In this document: one piece after another, positions 1-10,479 of the stretch
How positions within the stretch are numbered: the first letter of the stretch is position 1
How the letters are laid out: each line of letters opens with the position of its first letter
Source of the DNA: Choristoneura fumiferana
Taxonomy: Eukaryota > Arthropoda > Insecta > Lepidoptera > Tortricidae
Assembly: GCF_025370935.1 (NCBI RefSeq)
Contig: NC_133472.1
Location: 8,748,044-8,812,043, forward strand
Reading direction: 5' to 3'
Length of the DNA stretch: 64,000 bases
Made by a program: the position numbers and the translations under genes
Notes under the pieces: generated by a model
Seen by the model: only the letters and a program-made list of their open reading frames with translations
Told to the model about the DNA's origin: nothing
Database searches by the model: none

Positions 1-83
1 TTAATTGTGCTCTACAGAAAGAGACCGACTTTGTCTTTAGTATGGACGGTCTGAGGCTTAAAGACGAATCTTTAAATACTTAA
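1..83 (+). CDS. possible 3'-terminal coding segment of a gene entering from the left
   Basis: The window opens in an open frame that reads ...FSMDGLRLKDESLNT and stops at TAA (81-83). About 26 codons are visible, with a mixed, protein-like composition. The next in-frame sequence is AT-rich and an AATAAA lies at 522-527, which would suit a 3' UTR of about 450 bases. I do not recognise the protein. With so few codons, chance is a real alternative; the sequence left of the window would settle it. Confidence 0.2.
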   Translation, partial: NCALQKETDFVFSMDGLRLKDESLNT

Positions 84-1014
84 TTCTTAAACTATCAAAT
101 CAAGTATCCGCGTGGTCATTACGGTTTCATCCGTGTCATACTTTCCTCAGAATCTAACTCAATGAATTAATAATAATTTTAAAGTATGTATCTGATAAAC
201 TAATCGTAATCGCTTAGACAAACAAATGAAGTAAACAAAAACCAAAAATAGCATTGGATACAAAGCAATAGTAATAATTCGTAATTGGTAATACTTTCAA
301 ATAGTAAAAAGCTAATTCAGACTCCGACTTGGTAGAAATGGGTATCTTGTTGAAGACAAACTAAATAACCTCTAGATGGCGACACCGTCGCTTAAAATCC
401 AAGATGGCCGCCAGCTAAATGACCGCCATTCGCTATTCAAACTTAGATCTACTTAATTAGTACGATATTAATTCGATATAAATCGAACTGCAGCAAAATG
501 GTGTCTTTTATGGTTTTATTAAATAAAACTTTTTAATAAGTGTAATGAAGAATGTTTTAGATAAAATTATACCCATAGGCTGAGTAGGTACCTATCGAAA
601 TAAAAACTTAAGCTAGACTAGATTCTTGGAGCTACTTTCTTACAATCTTTTGCACAATATTATAAGGTAACAATATTCTAAGTCACTATTTTATTTTTAA
701 AGTTTACATATTTCAGTTGCATAAACAACCAACATTTCGCATATTTAATATAAAAAAACGCGTTTTGGTGTGTGCGTGGGCGACCAGAAAATGTCCGAAT
801 AAACTATAAAAGTGCATTGACAAAACTAAATGTAAAACCAAACACAAAAAAGCGGGACAATATAGCGACAATACATCGTAAACAAACGTTCTCACCGTAA
901 AACATTTTGGCAAAAGTCCTTGTCCACGGGTCACATGTGTGAATTTGTCCATTCAAAACAACTGGGCCTTAATAAAGTTCGTGAACTAATACGCGTATCA
1001 CTGAAACAGTCATA
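84..1014. other. AT-rich stretch without recognised gene
   Basis: No coding exon or repeat was recognised. It holds an AATAAA at 522-527 and a 79-codon minus-strand frame at 713-952 with no splice context, which I do not accept as a gene. It could be 3' UTR and spacer after the possible coding end at 83. Confidence 0.4.
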
Positions 1015-1262
1015 CAGTATCGTAGCGCGGTAGAAGAGCGAAGCGAGCCAAGCGAATGGAGCGGAGGTATCGCGCTCGCGACGCCCGCACGGAAGTAGGT
1101 TACTAACTAAAGTTTTGTTTGCGTGAGGCTGCGGCGCTGCACTCGGCGCGCTAGCGACGCGCCGCGGCGCCACTCGGGCCCTCCCCCCCCTGCTTATCTT
1201 TCACTTTCGGTCCGAGACGCGCGCCGCCCGCCCAGCCCCAGCTCCCGACAATCGCGCCTCGT
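1015..1262. other. CpG-rich patch
   Basis: A GC-rich block rich in CGCG, GCGCGC and GCCGCC stands out sharply from AT-rich flanks. It includes a run of eight C's near 1180-1190. Such patches in insect DNA can mark promoters, 5' UTRs or regulatory DNA. Short ORFs cross it on both strands, as expected when stop codons are rare. No TATA box or clear start was identified. Confidence 0.45.
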
Positions 1263-1853
1263 CGATGACTCTATTCCATTCAAGCGGACCACTATTATAT
1301 TCTGCTGTCAAGAATATAATTTTCTCTTTCCCGCGAAGGCGCAATGCACTCAGACGGAAATAGTTCAGAAAAGATAAATGTTTATGAAAGTTAGACATTT
1401 TTAAAGAAGTTCTTTTGATTATATGATCAGATCAACTTCAAAAATCGAAGAGTTTCTTCAATAAAATTGAACTTTTGTGTGTATTTTCTTCGATTTTTGA
1501 TTAATGATTTTTACATTAAATCCTACACAAACACAATGACAAGTCGGTTAGTACCTATTTCTGTTTTAATTTAACAAAATTTATCGTCGATAAGTATCAA
1601 TGGTAACTTTTAGATAAGTATCCTTTTTAAAGCGAATTTATAAAAATATTTTTCCCAGGACTATAATAATATATTTCAAAATAAACCATAATAAGTAATA
1701 ACAAATAGGTGGGTGGTTTTACGATAACGTAACTCGAGACTTATAATAACAACATGTTCGGGCAGAATTAATTAATATGACACTATAGGTACGGCACCTA
1801 CCTACATACAGTTAAGTAGCCACCTACTTATAAACAAATTTAGATGAAGAATA

Positions 1854-1907
1854 CCTAGTGCCATCCACAGCCACGGCAGGCGTCATCGTGAATGACTATA
1901 TACGATC
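1854..1907 (+). repeat. interspersed repeat, short copy of the 55212 element
   Basis: CTAGTGCCATCCAC followed by CGTCATCGTGAATGACT matches a longer copy at 55212-55308. This copy lacks about 45 bases present in the middle of the other. The element's true ends are unknown. Confidence 0.55.
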
Positions 1908-2204
1908 GGGCGGGCTTACTAAATAACCGAATTAAAACGTTATTTTCCGAAACTATGTAGTCAAGTTATGTAAAGCACGACATGACAATCGCACCATTTT
2001 ATACAGTTTCCATCGTAGAATGTTCTTATACTAACGCTTGACATTTTCTGAGAATAAGTCACGTAACAATTGGTTTGGTAGCACATGCGCATTAAAATTG
2101 AATAAACAGGAAGTATTTAAACAAACAAGGTAGGTAGCTGGTTCAGCAGATGTTGTCACCAAACTGCTGCTAAAATTTCAAAAACTATCATCGTTTGTAG
2201 TATA

Positions 2205-2841
2205 CCGTAAAACGGGGAGAGAAGGGATTGCCGGGGGCAGTAAGTAGGTAGAAGTAATATTTTGTGTTTTCACTTGCTACTTAAAATTTCTGGCTAAGTT
2301 TGCTGCAAAGTAGTTAAGTTGTATTTTTAGACATATTATTATATTAAGATTGGTTTTTTGGAATCTTTTTGTATTTTTTATTTCAATTCGTAATTTTTAC
2401 TTTTACGGTCATCCCGTAAAACATAAATTGAAAATACAAACTGAAATATAGATGCACAGAAAAACCAGAAAAATAAGACCATCACTGGGTATCGAACCCA
2501 GGTCCTCGGTATTCCGTACCGCGTGCTATACCGCTACACCACTGATGGTCCACTGGTGGTGGTTTTCATATTATTATATCTCCTTTTTTTTTGGTAATTT
2601 ACTATCGTCATTTTTTTATTTCTTCCTATCCCTTCTGCCCCACTACGGGGTGGGCTGGGATTTGCCTATATTTTAGTGTTCATTGTTTAAACTATGAAAC
2701 TAAACGACAGATAATCATTATTTAACTAAAATTCAAACCACCGGAACATTTTCTATCCATAAAAATCAACTTGCCACATAAGAAAATATTTTTTATCTAG
2801 GTTTGAACTTCAATTTTGTCCCTACTTACCCCGTTTTACGG
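2205..2841. mobile_element. TA-flanked DNA transposon, non-autonomous
   Basis: The ends are inverted copies of CCGTAAAACGGGG, each directly flanked by TA, as in Tc1/mariner-type insertions. The match continues imperfectly inward (AGAAGGGA against TAGGGA). A subterminal copy, CCCGTAAAAC, sits near 2414. No transposase frame is present. It carries the tRNA-like fold at 2477-2550. Superfamily assignment rests on the TA duplication only. Confidence 0.6.
2477..2550 (-). tRNA. tRNA-like sequence inside a DNA transposon
   Basis: Read on the minus strand, this 74-base segment has a perfect 7-bp outer stem (GACCATC/GATGGTC), a perfect 5-bp T-stem (CTGGG/CCCAG) around TTCGATA, a B-box GGTTCGATACC, an A-box-like TGGTGTAGCGG, and a CGGTA/TACCG middle stem. 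The D-stem is only 3 bp, and the middle loop is 5 bases with no U33. It is therefore more likely a tRNA pseudogene or an internal RNA polymerase III promoter than a working tRNA. Confidence 0.45.
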
Positions 2842-3131
2842 TACTAGTGAGAAAATAGGGACACTTGAGTTTCATTGGTAAAATGAAATGAGAAATACAT
2901 TTGCGTTTTTAACTGAATAAGAATAAATTTTATTGAAACAATTAATTAGTTTACATTTCATGAATAGATTAAAACGATCTGCGGCAGATTTCTTTAAAAA
3001 AAAAACAATTTCCCGTGACACCTAAGTACTAAGCTAGGCCTGTCCAGTAGAAGTGACAAAATAGTGATACATTTTAACGAATGTAATTATATTGTGTTAT
3101 GTTGTATTAATAAAACCATTTTCAGAGAAGG

Positions 3132-3440
3132 AATCATCGCAGCTTATATACGTCCTACTGCTGGGCACAGGCCTCCTCTCAGATGAGAGAGCTTGGGCAG
3201 TAGTTCCCACGCGGGCCCAGTGCGGATTGGGAACTTCACACACACCATTGAATTGCTTCGCGGGTATTTTCAGGTTTCCTCACGATGTTTTCCTTCACAC
3301 CGTCAAGCTTGTGGTAAATTTCAAATGTAATACCGCACATGAATTTCGAAAAACTCAGAGGTGCGAGCTGGGGTTTGAACCCACGATCCTCTGCTTGAGA
3401 GGCCATAGGCCATAGGTCAAACCACTCGGCCACCACGGCT
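3132..3440 (-). mobile_element. tRNA-derived SINE (family A), near full length
   Basis: The minus strand starts with a tRNA-like head containing GTGGCCGAGTGGTT and the B-box-like GGGTTCAAACCCC, then a body with GGAAAACATCGTGAGGAAAC, and ends GGCCTGTGCCCAGCAG...GTATATAAGCTG. Six other pieces of this family lie in the window (23.2, 23.7, 26.7, 33.6, 37.3 and 39.7 kb). The head resembles Ser/Leu tRNAs. It has no protein; the long frames across it are shadows. Confidence 0.8.
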
Positions 3441-4115
3441 GAAAGAATTATATTTATTAGTAAAAATATTTAAATTTCGATTGTGTCCAGATAAATATAA
3501 ATTTGAAACGACTAATTTACAGATGAGTATGGGTTTATTTATCGGTTTCTGGTAAGAGTACTATTACATTTAAGTGCACAAGTGACTTTAAACACCATAG
3601 TTTCACTACCAAGGATTTGTACATTAGTTGTACATAATTCGATTGCGGATATTTCAAGGCTGGATTCGATTTTTAAAGTGAAAATACGCGCAAGTCTTAA
3701 TACCGCTAGAGCCAAATCTTCGATTGATGCATAGAATGATGCAGCGGTAATTTCCTACTGCTCTACTAGATATTAGTAAAGCATTTTAAATAATAATACT
3801 GAAATTCGAATGGGTATATTCATTGATGTGGTTTTACATGTCTTCTCTCTGCATACCTGAACAGACTGTGTATAGTAATAAATAGTTGTCAAGCTAAATA
3901 TTAGAAGCGTAGAATTACGGAGTAATTTAATCGTAACCCACTTTGTGGAACCTTTTCACAGAAAAAGTTACATCGCGCTACCTACTTGCGAGGGAATTCA
4001 TTATGAAACATACTGTGTTACATTCATTACGAAACTATGTTTTACGGTGGGTCTGAATCGGGAACCTAATGGGTCGATAGTACTATAACTACTAGGATAT
4101 GAAATTTTCGCGTCG
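3441..4115. other. AT-rich stretch, nothing firm
   Basis: No repeat or gene recognised. A 29-base segment at about 3521-3549 has acceptor- and donor-like edges (TTTACAG and GTAAGAG), but it lacks other support. Confidence 0.3.
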
Positions 4116-4450
4116 GCTGCATCACGCGCGGCGAGCGGCGCTGCGGTGGGTGAGCGCTCGCTCATTGTCGGTGGTTATGTAAGCTGGAGGCCGCGCCGAC
4201 TCCGCTGCTTCGAGTCAACGAACGGCATTGACACGGGCCGCCCCCCGCGCGCCCCGCAGCCCAGCACCGCTGCTGGAAGCAGCAGCTGCGAAATTGGGTC
4301 ACGAGCTCCAAGCCTCGCGTCCTAACCGGCCACTCGAGGGAGACCCCTCACGTTGTGCAGATAGACGGACGCGTGAACGGAAGCGCGACGCACTAGGGGC
4401 CATCGGAACCTGGTGCTTGCGAGAGGATGGACGATACGACACGCTGTGAC
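4116..4450. other. CpG-rich patch with 73-codon open frame
   Basis: This GC-rich block contains GCGCGGCGAGCGGCGC and many CG dinucleotides. A plus-strand frame at 4228-4449 is rich in Arg and Ala, but the base composition itself would favour that. The first of three copies of a TCAACGAACG motif lies inside (4211-4232). Promoter or regulatory DNA is the likeliest meaning; a coding exon is possible. Confidence 0.4.
4211..4232 (+). promoter_or_regulatory. recurring TCAACGAACG(N)CATTGA motif, copy 1
   Basis: GAGTCAACGAACGGCATTGA is an imperfect inverted repeat (GTCAA...TTGAC). It recurs at 4835-4856 and 11735-11757. Function is unknown; a protein-binding site is an inference from conservation within a short interval. 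Confidence 0.3.
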
Positions 4451-4834
4451 TATTGACAGAACAGGTCAACAACACTATCGATTTTCAGCATTGTCGACAG
4501 GGTAGTTTAGCGGTTATTGTATTATTGACAGCGAACATTATCGTAAAATTATATGTATGTAACGTTTATTCTTCCTTGATGTTTTATAAATACCCAAAAT
4601 ACGTTTATAGATTTTATTGATATGATCAAGTAAGCAGTTGAATTTGTTGAGCGAAAACTTTTTCTTGACACATGTGCAGCTTTAATGCCTTTGACATGAT
4701 TGTTAAACATGCAATGGCATGGAAAAATTCCAGCTAAATTATTAAATATAGCAAATAGTTTCTAATCGCAATATGCATATGAAAATGGAGAAGGAAAACC
4801 AGCAGTGCACCCGGCGTCGTTGCCATCGAACGCT

Positions 4835-4856
4835 CGAGTCAACGAACGTCATTGAG
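4835..4856 (+). promoter_or_regulatory. recurring TCAACGAACG(N)CATTGA motif, copy 2
   Basis: GAGTCAACGAACGTCATTGA differs from copy 1 at a single base in the shared 20. The flanks do not match beyond the motif, so it is not simply a longer duplicated block. Confidence 0.3.
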
Positions 4857-5333
4857 CGTTACAGCCGTGGCATTTACCGCTCTATGTTTCAATGAATACG
4901 ATTTGGAATCTAACGGTGCCCCGACGCAACCTAGCCTTGGCTCTTGCTGGCCTGGCTGACTTAGACATTCTATCCACTCTTACACAGGCCACTGTAGTAT
5001 TTAAAGTTGATGCTATTTCATGACAGCAATTATTTTTGCATGGCGCATCAGTACATCGATTGCATTACATGTAATATTCATTGAGAAACCCATGCTCTAG
5101 GAGGATTTTGCAATACTGTACCAGTTTTCGAGTTGTGGTGCCAGCACTAAGGTGTTTCCGTGTGAAATCGAAACCGGAGCGTACATGGATAAAAGTTGAA
5201 ACGTTATGTGACAGTATACACCATCATGAAGAAGGCGTAATTAGATAAAACTAGTGTAGCGTTGGCGGGCGTTGGACGAAACATATATATTTTTTAATTT
5301 TATGATGCCTATTTATGAATAGACGTTATTTTA

Positions 5334-5556
5334 TCCATACTAATATTATAAATGCGAAAGTGTGTGTGTTTGTATGTTTGTCCGTCTTTCATGTCAAAAC
5401 GGAGCGACGGATCGACGTAATTTTTGGCATAGAGATAGAGTTTATGGGCCAGAGAGTGAGATAGGCTACTTTTTATCCCGGAAAAACGCAGAGTTCCCGA
5501 GGGAACAGCGTGTGATAACCGGATTCCACGCGGGCGAAGCCGCGGGCAAAAGCTAG
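5334..5556 (+). mobile_element. Helitron-like non-autonomous element
   Basis: The sequence begins TCCATACTAATATTATAAAT, ends GGGCAAAAGCTAG, and sits between A and T with no target duplication, the pattern of Helitrons. The interior includes CGACGGATCGACGT and a GTGTGTGTG tract. Close copies are at 13798-13977, 16593-16814 and 54988-55209, with more diverged ones elsewhere. No Rep/helicase is encoded. Confidence 0.75.
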
Positions 5557-5739
5557 TATTCAATAAAAAAACACGCATGTGTTTGTAAAATGTATTAAAT
5601 TTTTAGTGAAATTCGACCGCAGGAGAAAAATGAAAATAAGTGAAAATCAAGCTTGCAGATTTACTACGCATAATTTAATGGCGTTACGTTATTTTCCAGA
5701 CTTCACACACCATGAAAATTTATCTGCTTCTTATTAACT

Positions 5740-5822
5740 TAGCAATTGCCCGCGACTTCGCCTGCGTGATTTTTCTTAGGTACCTCTAACCCGCGGAAAA
5801 TGTCAAATTTCATCAAGCCGTT
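5740..5822 (-). mobile_element. Helitron-like fragment
   Basis: The minus strand ends CGCGGGCAATTGCTAAG after ...CACGCAGGCGAAG, a diverged 3' end of the same kind as 5334-5556. The 5' part is not recognisable. Confidence 0.45.
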
Positions 5823-6345
5823 ATTGTGGTACTGAAGAACAAACATCCAAACTTATTCACAAATTTTTCATTCATAACTTTAGTACTAGGATGGGATTGG
5901 ACACAATTTTAACTTCCGTTATATCACAGATGCAGGGGAATTTTTGTCGGTCAAATAAAGTAAAATTCTTTAAAAAAATACATCGAAGATTACACTTAAT
6001 TAGCAACGCAAGGTAAGTCAGTGTTGTAATTGTAAGTAATTATTGCTTTAAAATTCATGATCATTGATCCTATACTTTATCTGATTTTAAGAAATATTAT
6101 TTATTGTTAGTACCTACTTTTCCATGAGTATTAGCTGGATGGATTTGGAAGAAATTTGGTATTCAAATAGCTATAGATAACGCAGGACACCTTTATTTCT
6201 TATTGTGTTTTATGTTATCAATAACTTTAAGTATATCAATGTGTAAATATAAATAATCGCATTGGGTGTCCCTATAATGATAGGTAGTGTTATATGTTAT
6301 CATTAAAATAAAATAAAATAAAGTAATATTTCCGCGATCCGCATG

Positions 6346-6516
6346 TACCATCAGCGAAATAAGTGGTCTACCAATTTTTAAACAAGTTCCTATCAAATGA
6401 ATTTGTCCCTAAAGTCGAATTTTCAAGTTGACAGACACGTCTATTGGCATTATTATTTTATGACATGCAAACGATGGGCAACTTAGGGTGGTAGACAACA
6501 TATTTGGCTGATGGTA
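6346..6516. mobile_element. MITE family 1 (TACCATCAGCCAAATA ends)
   Basis: About 171 bases with inverted ends TACCATCAGC and GCTGATGGTA. Three other copies, at 11347-11520, 20516-20689 and 57698-57871, share the interior, including CAAGTTGACAGACACGTCTA. The family carries no ORF. This copy is the most diverged at its left end. Confidence 0.75.
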
Positions 6517-6521
6517 TAGTG

Positions 6522-6656
6522 AAACAAATTGAATCATGACCCAGGGTGGAACTTTTTAATAATCAATTTCACTATGATTTCCTTGAAAAAGTATGAGATA
6601 TCAACATGACATTAGTAGCACAAAGGTTCCACCCTGGGTCATGATTTAATTTGTTC
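6522..6656. mobile_element. short foldback element with 31-bp arms
   Basis: Near-perfect inverted arms (AATCATGACCCAGGGTGGAAC on the left; GTTCCACCCTGGGTCATGAT on the right) enclose about 73 bases. It begins only five bases after the end of a family-1 MITE. No ORF. Confidence 0.6.
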
Positions 6657-6798
6657 GACTTTTCGCATACAACATTCCTAGACGAACGCAAAAAAAAAAT
6701 CAAATCGGTTCATAAATGACGGAGTTCTGTGGTAACAAACATTTAAAAAAAACATACAACCGAATTGATAACCTCCTTCTTTTTTGAAGTCGGTTAAA
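6657..6798 (+). repeat. interspersed repeat ending GAAGTCGGTTAAAAA
   Basis: It contains GAATTGATAACCTCCTTCTT and GAAGTCGGTTAAAAA, a tail I associate with a very common lepidopteran repeat. Only this copy is in the window, so the ends are uncertain. Confidence 0.4.
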
Positions 6799-6974
6799 AA
6801 TCCCGGTATCTCAACTACCGAGTGTAGAGGTAAATATTTATTTACATACATACATACAATATGGATGAAGATCCTAATGTAGTTTTAAATAGATTCCCGT
6901 AATCTTGGAATTTCAATTCAACCGCCATATCTCACGCAAGCGAACCCGCGGGTGGAGGCAAATAATAAATAAAA

Positions 6975-7092
6975 ATCTTGTGTCAATTGACACTAAATAA
7001 TTTATCTCGTCCCAAGCCAAGCAAATACGAGTACTACTTATATACCCTCAGGCAACTGATAAATATACTTATTTAGATAAAAACACCCACAA
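6975..7092 (-). mobile_element. SINE family B, 3' part, split by a later insertion
   Basis: On the minus strand this matches the 3' half of the SINE at 49697-49967 (ATCAGTTGCCTGAGGG against its TATCCGTTGCCTAGTATC region). The 5' half resumes at 7381. The two halves are separated by a LINE tail, so this SINE is the oldest layer here. Confidence 0.6.
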
Positions 7093-7380
7093 AGGCTCAC
7101 ACTTGGTGGGTGCCAAAGAACGGCCAGTGACGCGAGGGAGACCAAAAAGAAGACGTACAGGCACCTGCATTATTATCTGCCACAGGAGAGCAAGCAAATG
7201 ACAACGTCCTACTGGCCCTAGAAACAGAGTCGTGTCAGATATGCGCGGGCGCTTTGTGTTTTCAGATATTGGTGCAGCTGACTGTACGCAAAAGATTGGT
7301 CTGACATACCGTCAAACCGGGGGCTGTGGAGGTCAAGCCTTTGCCCAGTATTCGAACGTTATATAGGCTATTAAAAAAAC
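7093..7380 (+). mobile_element. LINE 3' tail inserted in a SINE, itself split by a MITE
   Basis: Before the MITE, 7109-7156 reads GAKERPVTRGRPKRRR. After it comes GCCTTTGCCCAG, reading like the C-terminal end of RTE-type LINE polymerases, then a run of seven A's at the end. Removing the MITE and one TA rejoins the two halves. The coding match is short and degenerate, so the clade is an inference. Confidence 0.4.
7158..7284. mobile_element. MITE family 3 (AATATCTGCCACAG), TA duplication
   Basis: The ends CAGGCACC and CAGCTGACTG are both flanked by TA. The interior TCTGCCACAGGAGAGC and CTACTGGCCCTAGAAAC match copies at 18117-18237, 34310-34440 and 46845-46979. No ORF. It inserted into the LINE tail at 7093-7380. 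Confidence 0.7.
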
Positions 7381-7508
7381 ATAGATATGAAATATCCAAG
7401 ATGTGGAATCCAACATGAGTATTTTCATACATAATATTTGCCAGGAATCGACCCTGGGATTCCCTGCTTCGTAGTTAGTTTCTCTTACTACTGAACTTTC
7501 CGATCGTC
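7381..7508 (-). mobile_element. SINE family B, 5' tRNA-like part
   Basis: The minus strand carries a degenerate tRNA-like head (CTACGAAGCAGGGAATCCC then AGGGTCGATTCC) matching the head of 49697-49967. It is the continuation of the SINE interrupted at 7092. A-box and B-box are decayed. Confidence 0.6.
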
Positions 7509-7741
7509 AAGATTAGCATAATGTTGGTTTAAAATGTAGTCAGTATAGGTATAATGGCATTGGGTATAAGCCATTGCACGCTAAGGTGCTATTTACTGAT
7601 TATATTTACGTCTTAGCATTCAAGGTCAAATTACGATGCATATTTAACACTATCTGTTACGTTCGCATAATCACGTCGAACCAACTGAACGACACACTAT
7701 AGAATAGAACCTTAGCGCAAAAAAGTCACAGTGACATCACA

Positions 7742-7936
7742 TTGTCTGATGACTACAATCATTATACTCGAGCTGTCGGTAGGCCTCCAACAAGATGGAG
7801 CGACGACCTGGTTAAGATCGCGGGATCGCGGTGGATCCGAAAAGCACAAGACCGGTCTGAGTGGAGAGCCTTGGGGGAGGCCTATATCCAGCAGTGGACG
7901 TCTTTCTTTCTTGTTTGCAATAAGATTAAAACTTAG
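7742..7936 (+). pseudogene. RTE-like LINE polymerase, C-terminal fragment
   Basis: The frame encodes VGRPPTRWSDDLVKIAGSRW, followed by RKAQDRSEWRALGEAYIQQW, then a stop. I associate this tail with RTE-type endonuclease/reverse transcriptases, often misannotated as craniofacial development protein 2-like. The polymerase and endonuclease domains are absent, so this is a 5'-truncated, dead copy. It is preceded by unrelated AT-rich DNA. Confidence 0.7.
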
Positions 7937-8402
7937 TAACAAAATAATACACAGACTCCACTGTCTGTATCTTTTGAATAGTCTTAGGTCGAAAGATGCA
8001 ATTTCCACATAGTATTTTACTATGGCACTACAGTACCTAATGACTAATGACTAATGGCACGTAAATATTTGACTGTCTAACGTGTCGGTGACGTGAAATT
8101 GGTAGCACAACAACAAATTTTTTGATACGGTGAGAATTGTTATGATCTGGTGGCTCAAACCCTCGTACAATGGTATCAAAACTATTCTGACGCATTATGA
8201 TACAATACGTCAGTCAGACAAATATATTATGTGATTTATGTATGAGTGGTATGTTTAAATAATAGTTAAAATCAAAATAAAGCTAAAAGCAAAAATATGG
8301 TCCGCATAAAAGAAAATACATAGTTTTTTCCACGGTGGTATGGATCTTTCCGTGGACAATTTCGTTTTCGACTCACATTGGCTGGTTTTTGTGTTGATTT
8401 TT

Positions 8403-8976
8403 AGGGTTCCGTAGCCAAAATTGCAAAAACGGAACCCTTATAGTTTCGCCATGTCTGTCTGTATGTCCGTCCGCGGCTTTGTTCAGGGACTATCAATGCT
8501 AGAAAGCTGTAATTTTGCACAAATATATATAAACTTTTTTTAGAGTACCTCCCATAGACGTAAGAAGGGGGCGATTTTATTTTCTTATCCAACCTTGTAG
8601 TGTGGGGTACCGTTGGATAGGTTTTTTAAAATCATCAGGGGATTGCTAAGACAATTTTTCGATTCAGTGATTTGTTTGCAAAATATTTAACTTCAAAGTG
8701 CAAATTTTCATTAAAATCGAGCGCCCCTCCACCCCTCTAAAATCTAAACCGGTGGGTGTAAAATTTGAAAAAATTCAGGATGGTAGCAAGTATATCAAAC
8801 TTACAAGGAAACTATAACGGTTATGTTTTCTTGAGAATTATTAGGTATAAAATATACATAAACTTGGCATATTCCGTACAAAATACGAAATCCTTAGAAT
8901 AATATTACTTACTTTTTCGTAATGGCCACGAAACCCTATTTTGGGCGTGTCCGACACGCTCTTGGCCGGTTTTTTT
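8403..8976 (+). mobile_element. AGGGTTCC...GGCCGGTTTTT interspersed repeat, full-length copy
   Basis: It begins AGGGTTCCGTAGCCAAAATT, then GCCATGTCTGTCTGTATG, and ends ACGCTCTTGGCCGGTTTTTT. The first 40 bases form a hairpin (AGGGTTCCG...CGGAACCCT). Related copies lie at 19018-19236, 29677-30010, 47218-47320, 59288-59341 and 62143-62200. It is non-coding and of unsettled class. Confidence 0.7.
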
Positions 8977-9234
8977 GTTAAATTACTTTTAAGTATACTA
9001 ACTTTTCAATGGAAGTTACCAAAGATAATGTGTTTTCTTTCAATAGGCGGTAAATTGGTCGAACATTCTTATTCAACTAAAAACCAACGTTTCTTAAGAA
9101 GGCTCCTCTTTACGTAAGTATAACGTAATATGCAACTTTACCGCGAAAAATATAAAGTGAATATTTCAAAGTCGTCCACCATTAGTAAAAGCATAAGTAC
9201 CTACCTTCTTTGGACTTACACTAAGGGACTTCCT
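8977..9234. other. AT-rich spacer
   Basis: I see no gene or named repeat here. Confidence 0.3.
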
Positions 9235-9470
9235 TCAAAGGCCTAACGGGAGCATGAACGACACGTTCACAGACTGCATAAAAAGCGGAGCGTTGTCAAA
9301 GGACTCAAAAAAGGGGGCGAGCATAGGATGTACTCTGTACTCGGCACACAGCGATGCAAGGGTGGTACATGCTGGCCTAGTTAGTGCAGGGTGAAGGAAC
9401 GTCACTGACCTACCAGTAGTACCCTCGCGCAAGATAAATTTAGACCGCCGTGCGTAGATATGCAAGCTAC
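9235..9470. other. segment open on both strands, unrecognised
   Basis: This patch is less AT-rich than its flanks. The minus strand has a 76-codon frame (ending NVSFMLPLGL) and the plus strand a frame of about 60 codons (ending VVHAGLVSAG, stop near 9408). Neither has clear splice sites. It may be an old coding fragment of a mobile element. I do not recognise either protein. Confidence 0.25.
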
Positions 9471-9747
9471 GCTATTTATTGCTTGAGTCTAGAACGGTGC
9501 ATAGGAAAAATTAGATGCATACTGTTCTCATACTATTTAACACTTGGTTTATTAATTTCGTTAAAGGATCTGATCCAAAAAGTGCTTGGTACTTTAGCCA
9601 CAGTGTAAGAAAATTATAACAGTTAGAGCGGGTTCTGGAGGGAATTTAGTATGAAAAATTAGAGGACCGCATTCTGTGAATAGTTTTGAACTCAGATAAG
9701 CTTGCAAATTATGATTCTGAATGGTGGTCCATTTTTTTTCTAAGACG

Positions 9748-10316
9748 TCATGTAAATGGACTGAAAAAAATGCTTTTGAAACCATTTTAATTTCTAATAT
9801 TTTCCTGACAATATCCCATTTTTACAAGCTTTCATTTAACTTGCAATGTAGGTATGATGTATGTCTGTATGTACAAATGTGCGGGTCAAATCTTGCAAGG
9901 TGAATTTGACCCACTTCCAGTGGCCGGATTGACTTAAAATTTGGCATACTTATGTAAATCTGATGACAATACAATAATCGGATAGTGACCTCCTAGTGGT
10001 CCAGCCAGGATCGTCTCTGAAGGACGGAACTCTTCAACGGTTACTGGCATCGACTTGAAATTTGGTACGGAAATGTAGTTTAGATGACGATGAAAGTACA
10101 ATCAAGAAAAAGTACAGTCAGCAAAAAAGCTTGTATTCAAAATTATTTTTTTAACGAAATACTTTTTTCTTATTATTAAAAATATAAGTTATCATCTTAT
10201 TATTAAAAATAAAAGTTATCAACTGAGTCGGTATACATATACAAAAGCTATGGATATTATCACGAAATTAGTTATTAAAATATTCCAAAAACAATTTTTT
10301 CAGTCCATTTATATGA
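9748..10316. mobile_element. inverted-repeat DNA element, 31-bp ends
   Basis: The ends are inverted copies of TCATGTAAATGGACTGAAAA, extending 31 bases with about four differences. The interior (9860-10130) includes GTGCGGGTCAAATCTTGCAA and two related blocks about 120 bases apart that both contain TTGAAATTTGG or TTAAAATTTGG. There is also a tandem 27-base duplication near 10160-10205. No transposase. Confidence 0.55.
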
Positions 10317-10338
10317 TTGTTTAAGTATAAAAAAAACA

Positions 10339-10479
10339 TAAAATAAAAAAAGTAAAAAAATCCGACTGCCTTCAAAATACTAAAAAGAAGAACAAGTGTA
10401 GTGGGCTAGAACTCTGTTTAGTAGCTAACTTAAAGTTTAGTATTTTAAGGCAGACGGGCTTTTTTTAATTTTATTTTTT
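10339..10479. mobile_element. foldback MITE, about 45-bp arms
   Basis: The left arm CCGACTGCCTTCAAAATAC pairs with the right arm GTATTTTAAGGCAGACGG, extended by A-rich and T-rich tails. The loop is about 50 bases. No ORF. Confidence 0.6.

Noticed and set aside
3092..3415. 107-codon plus-strand ORF
   Set aside because: It lies antisense across a family-A SINE; similar frames recur wherever this SINE occurs.
4228..4449. 73-codon Arg/Ala-rich ORF
   Set aside because: GC-rich DNA has few stop codons; no conserved motif or splice site was seen.
5076..5249. 57-codon plus-strand frame (YSLRNPCSRR...)
   Set aside because: No start codon and only a weak acceptor; not distinguishable from chance.
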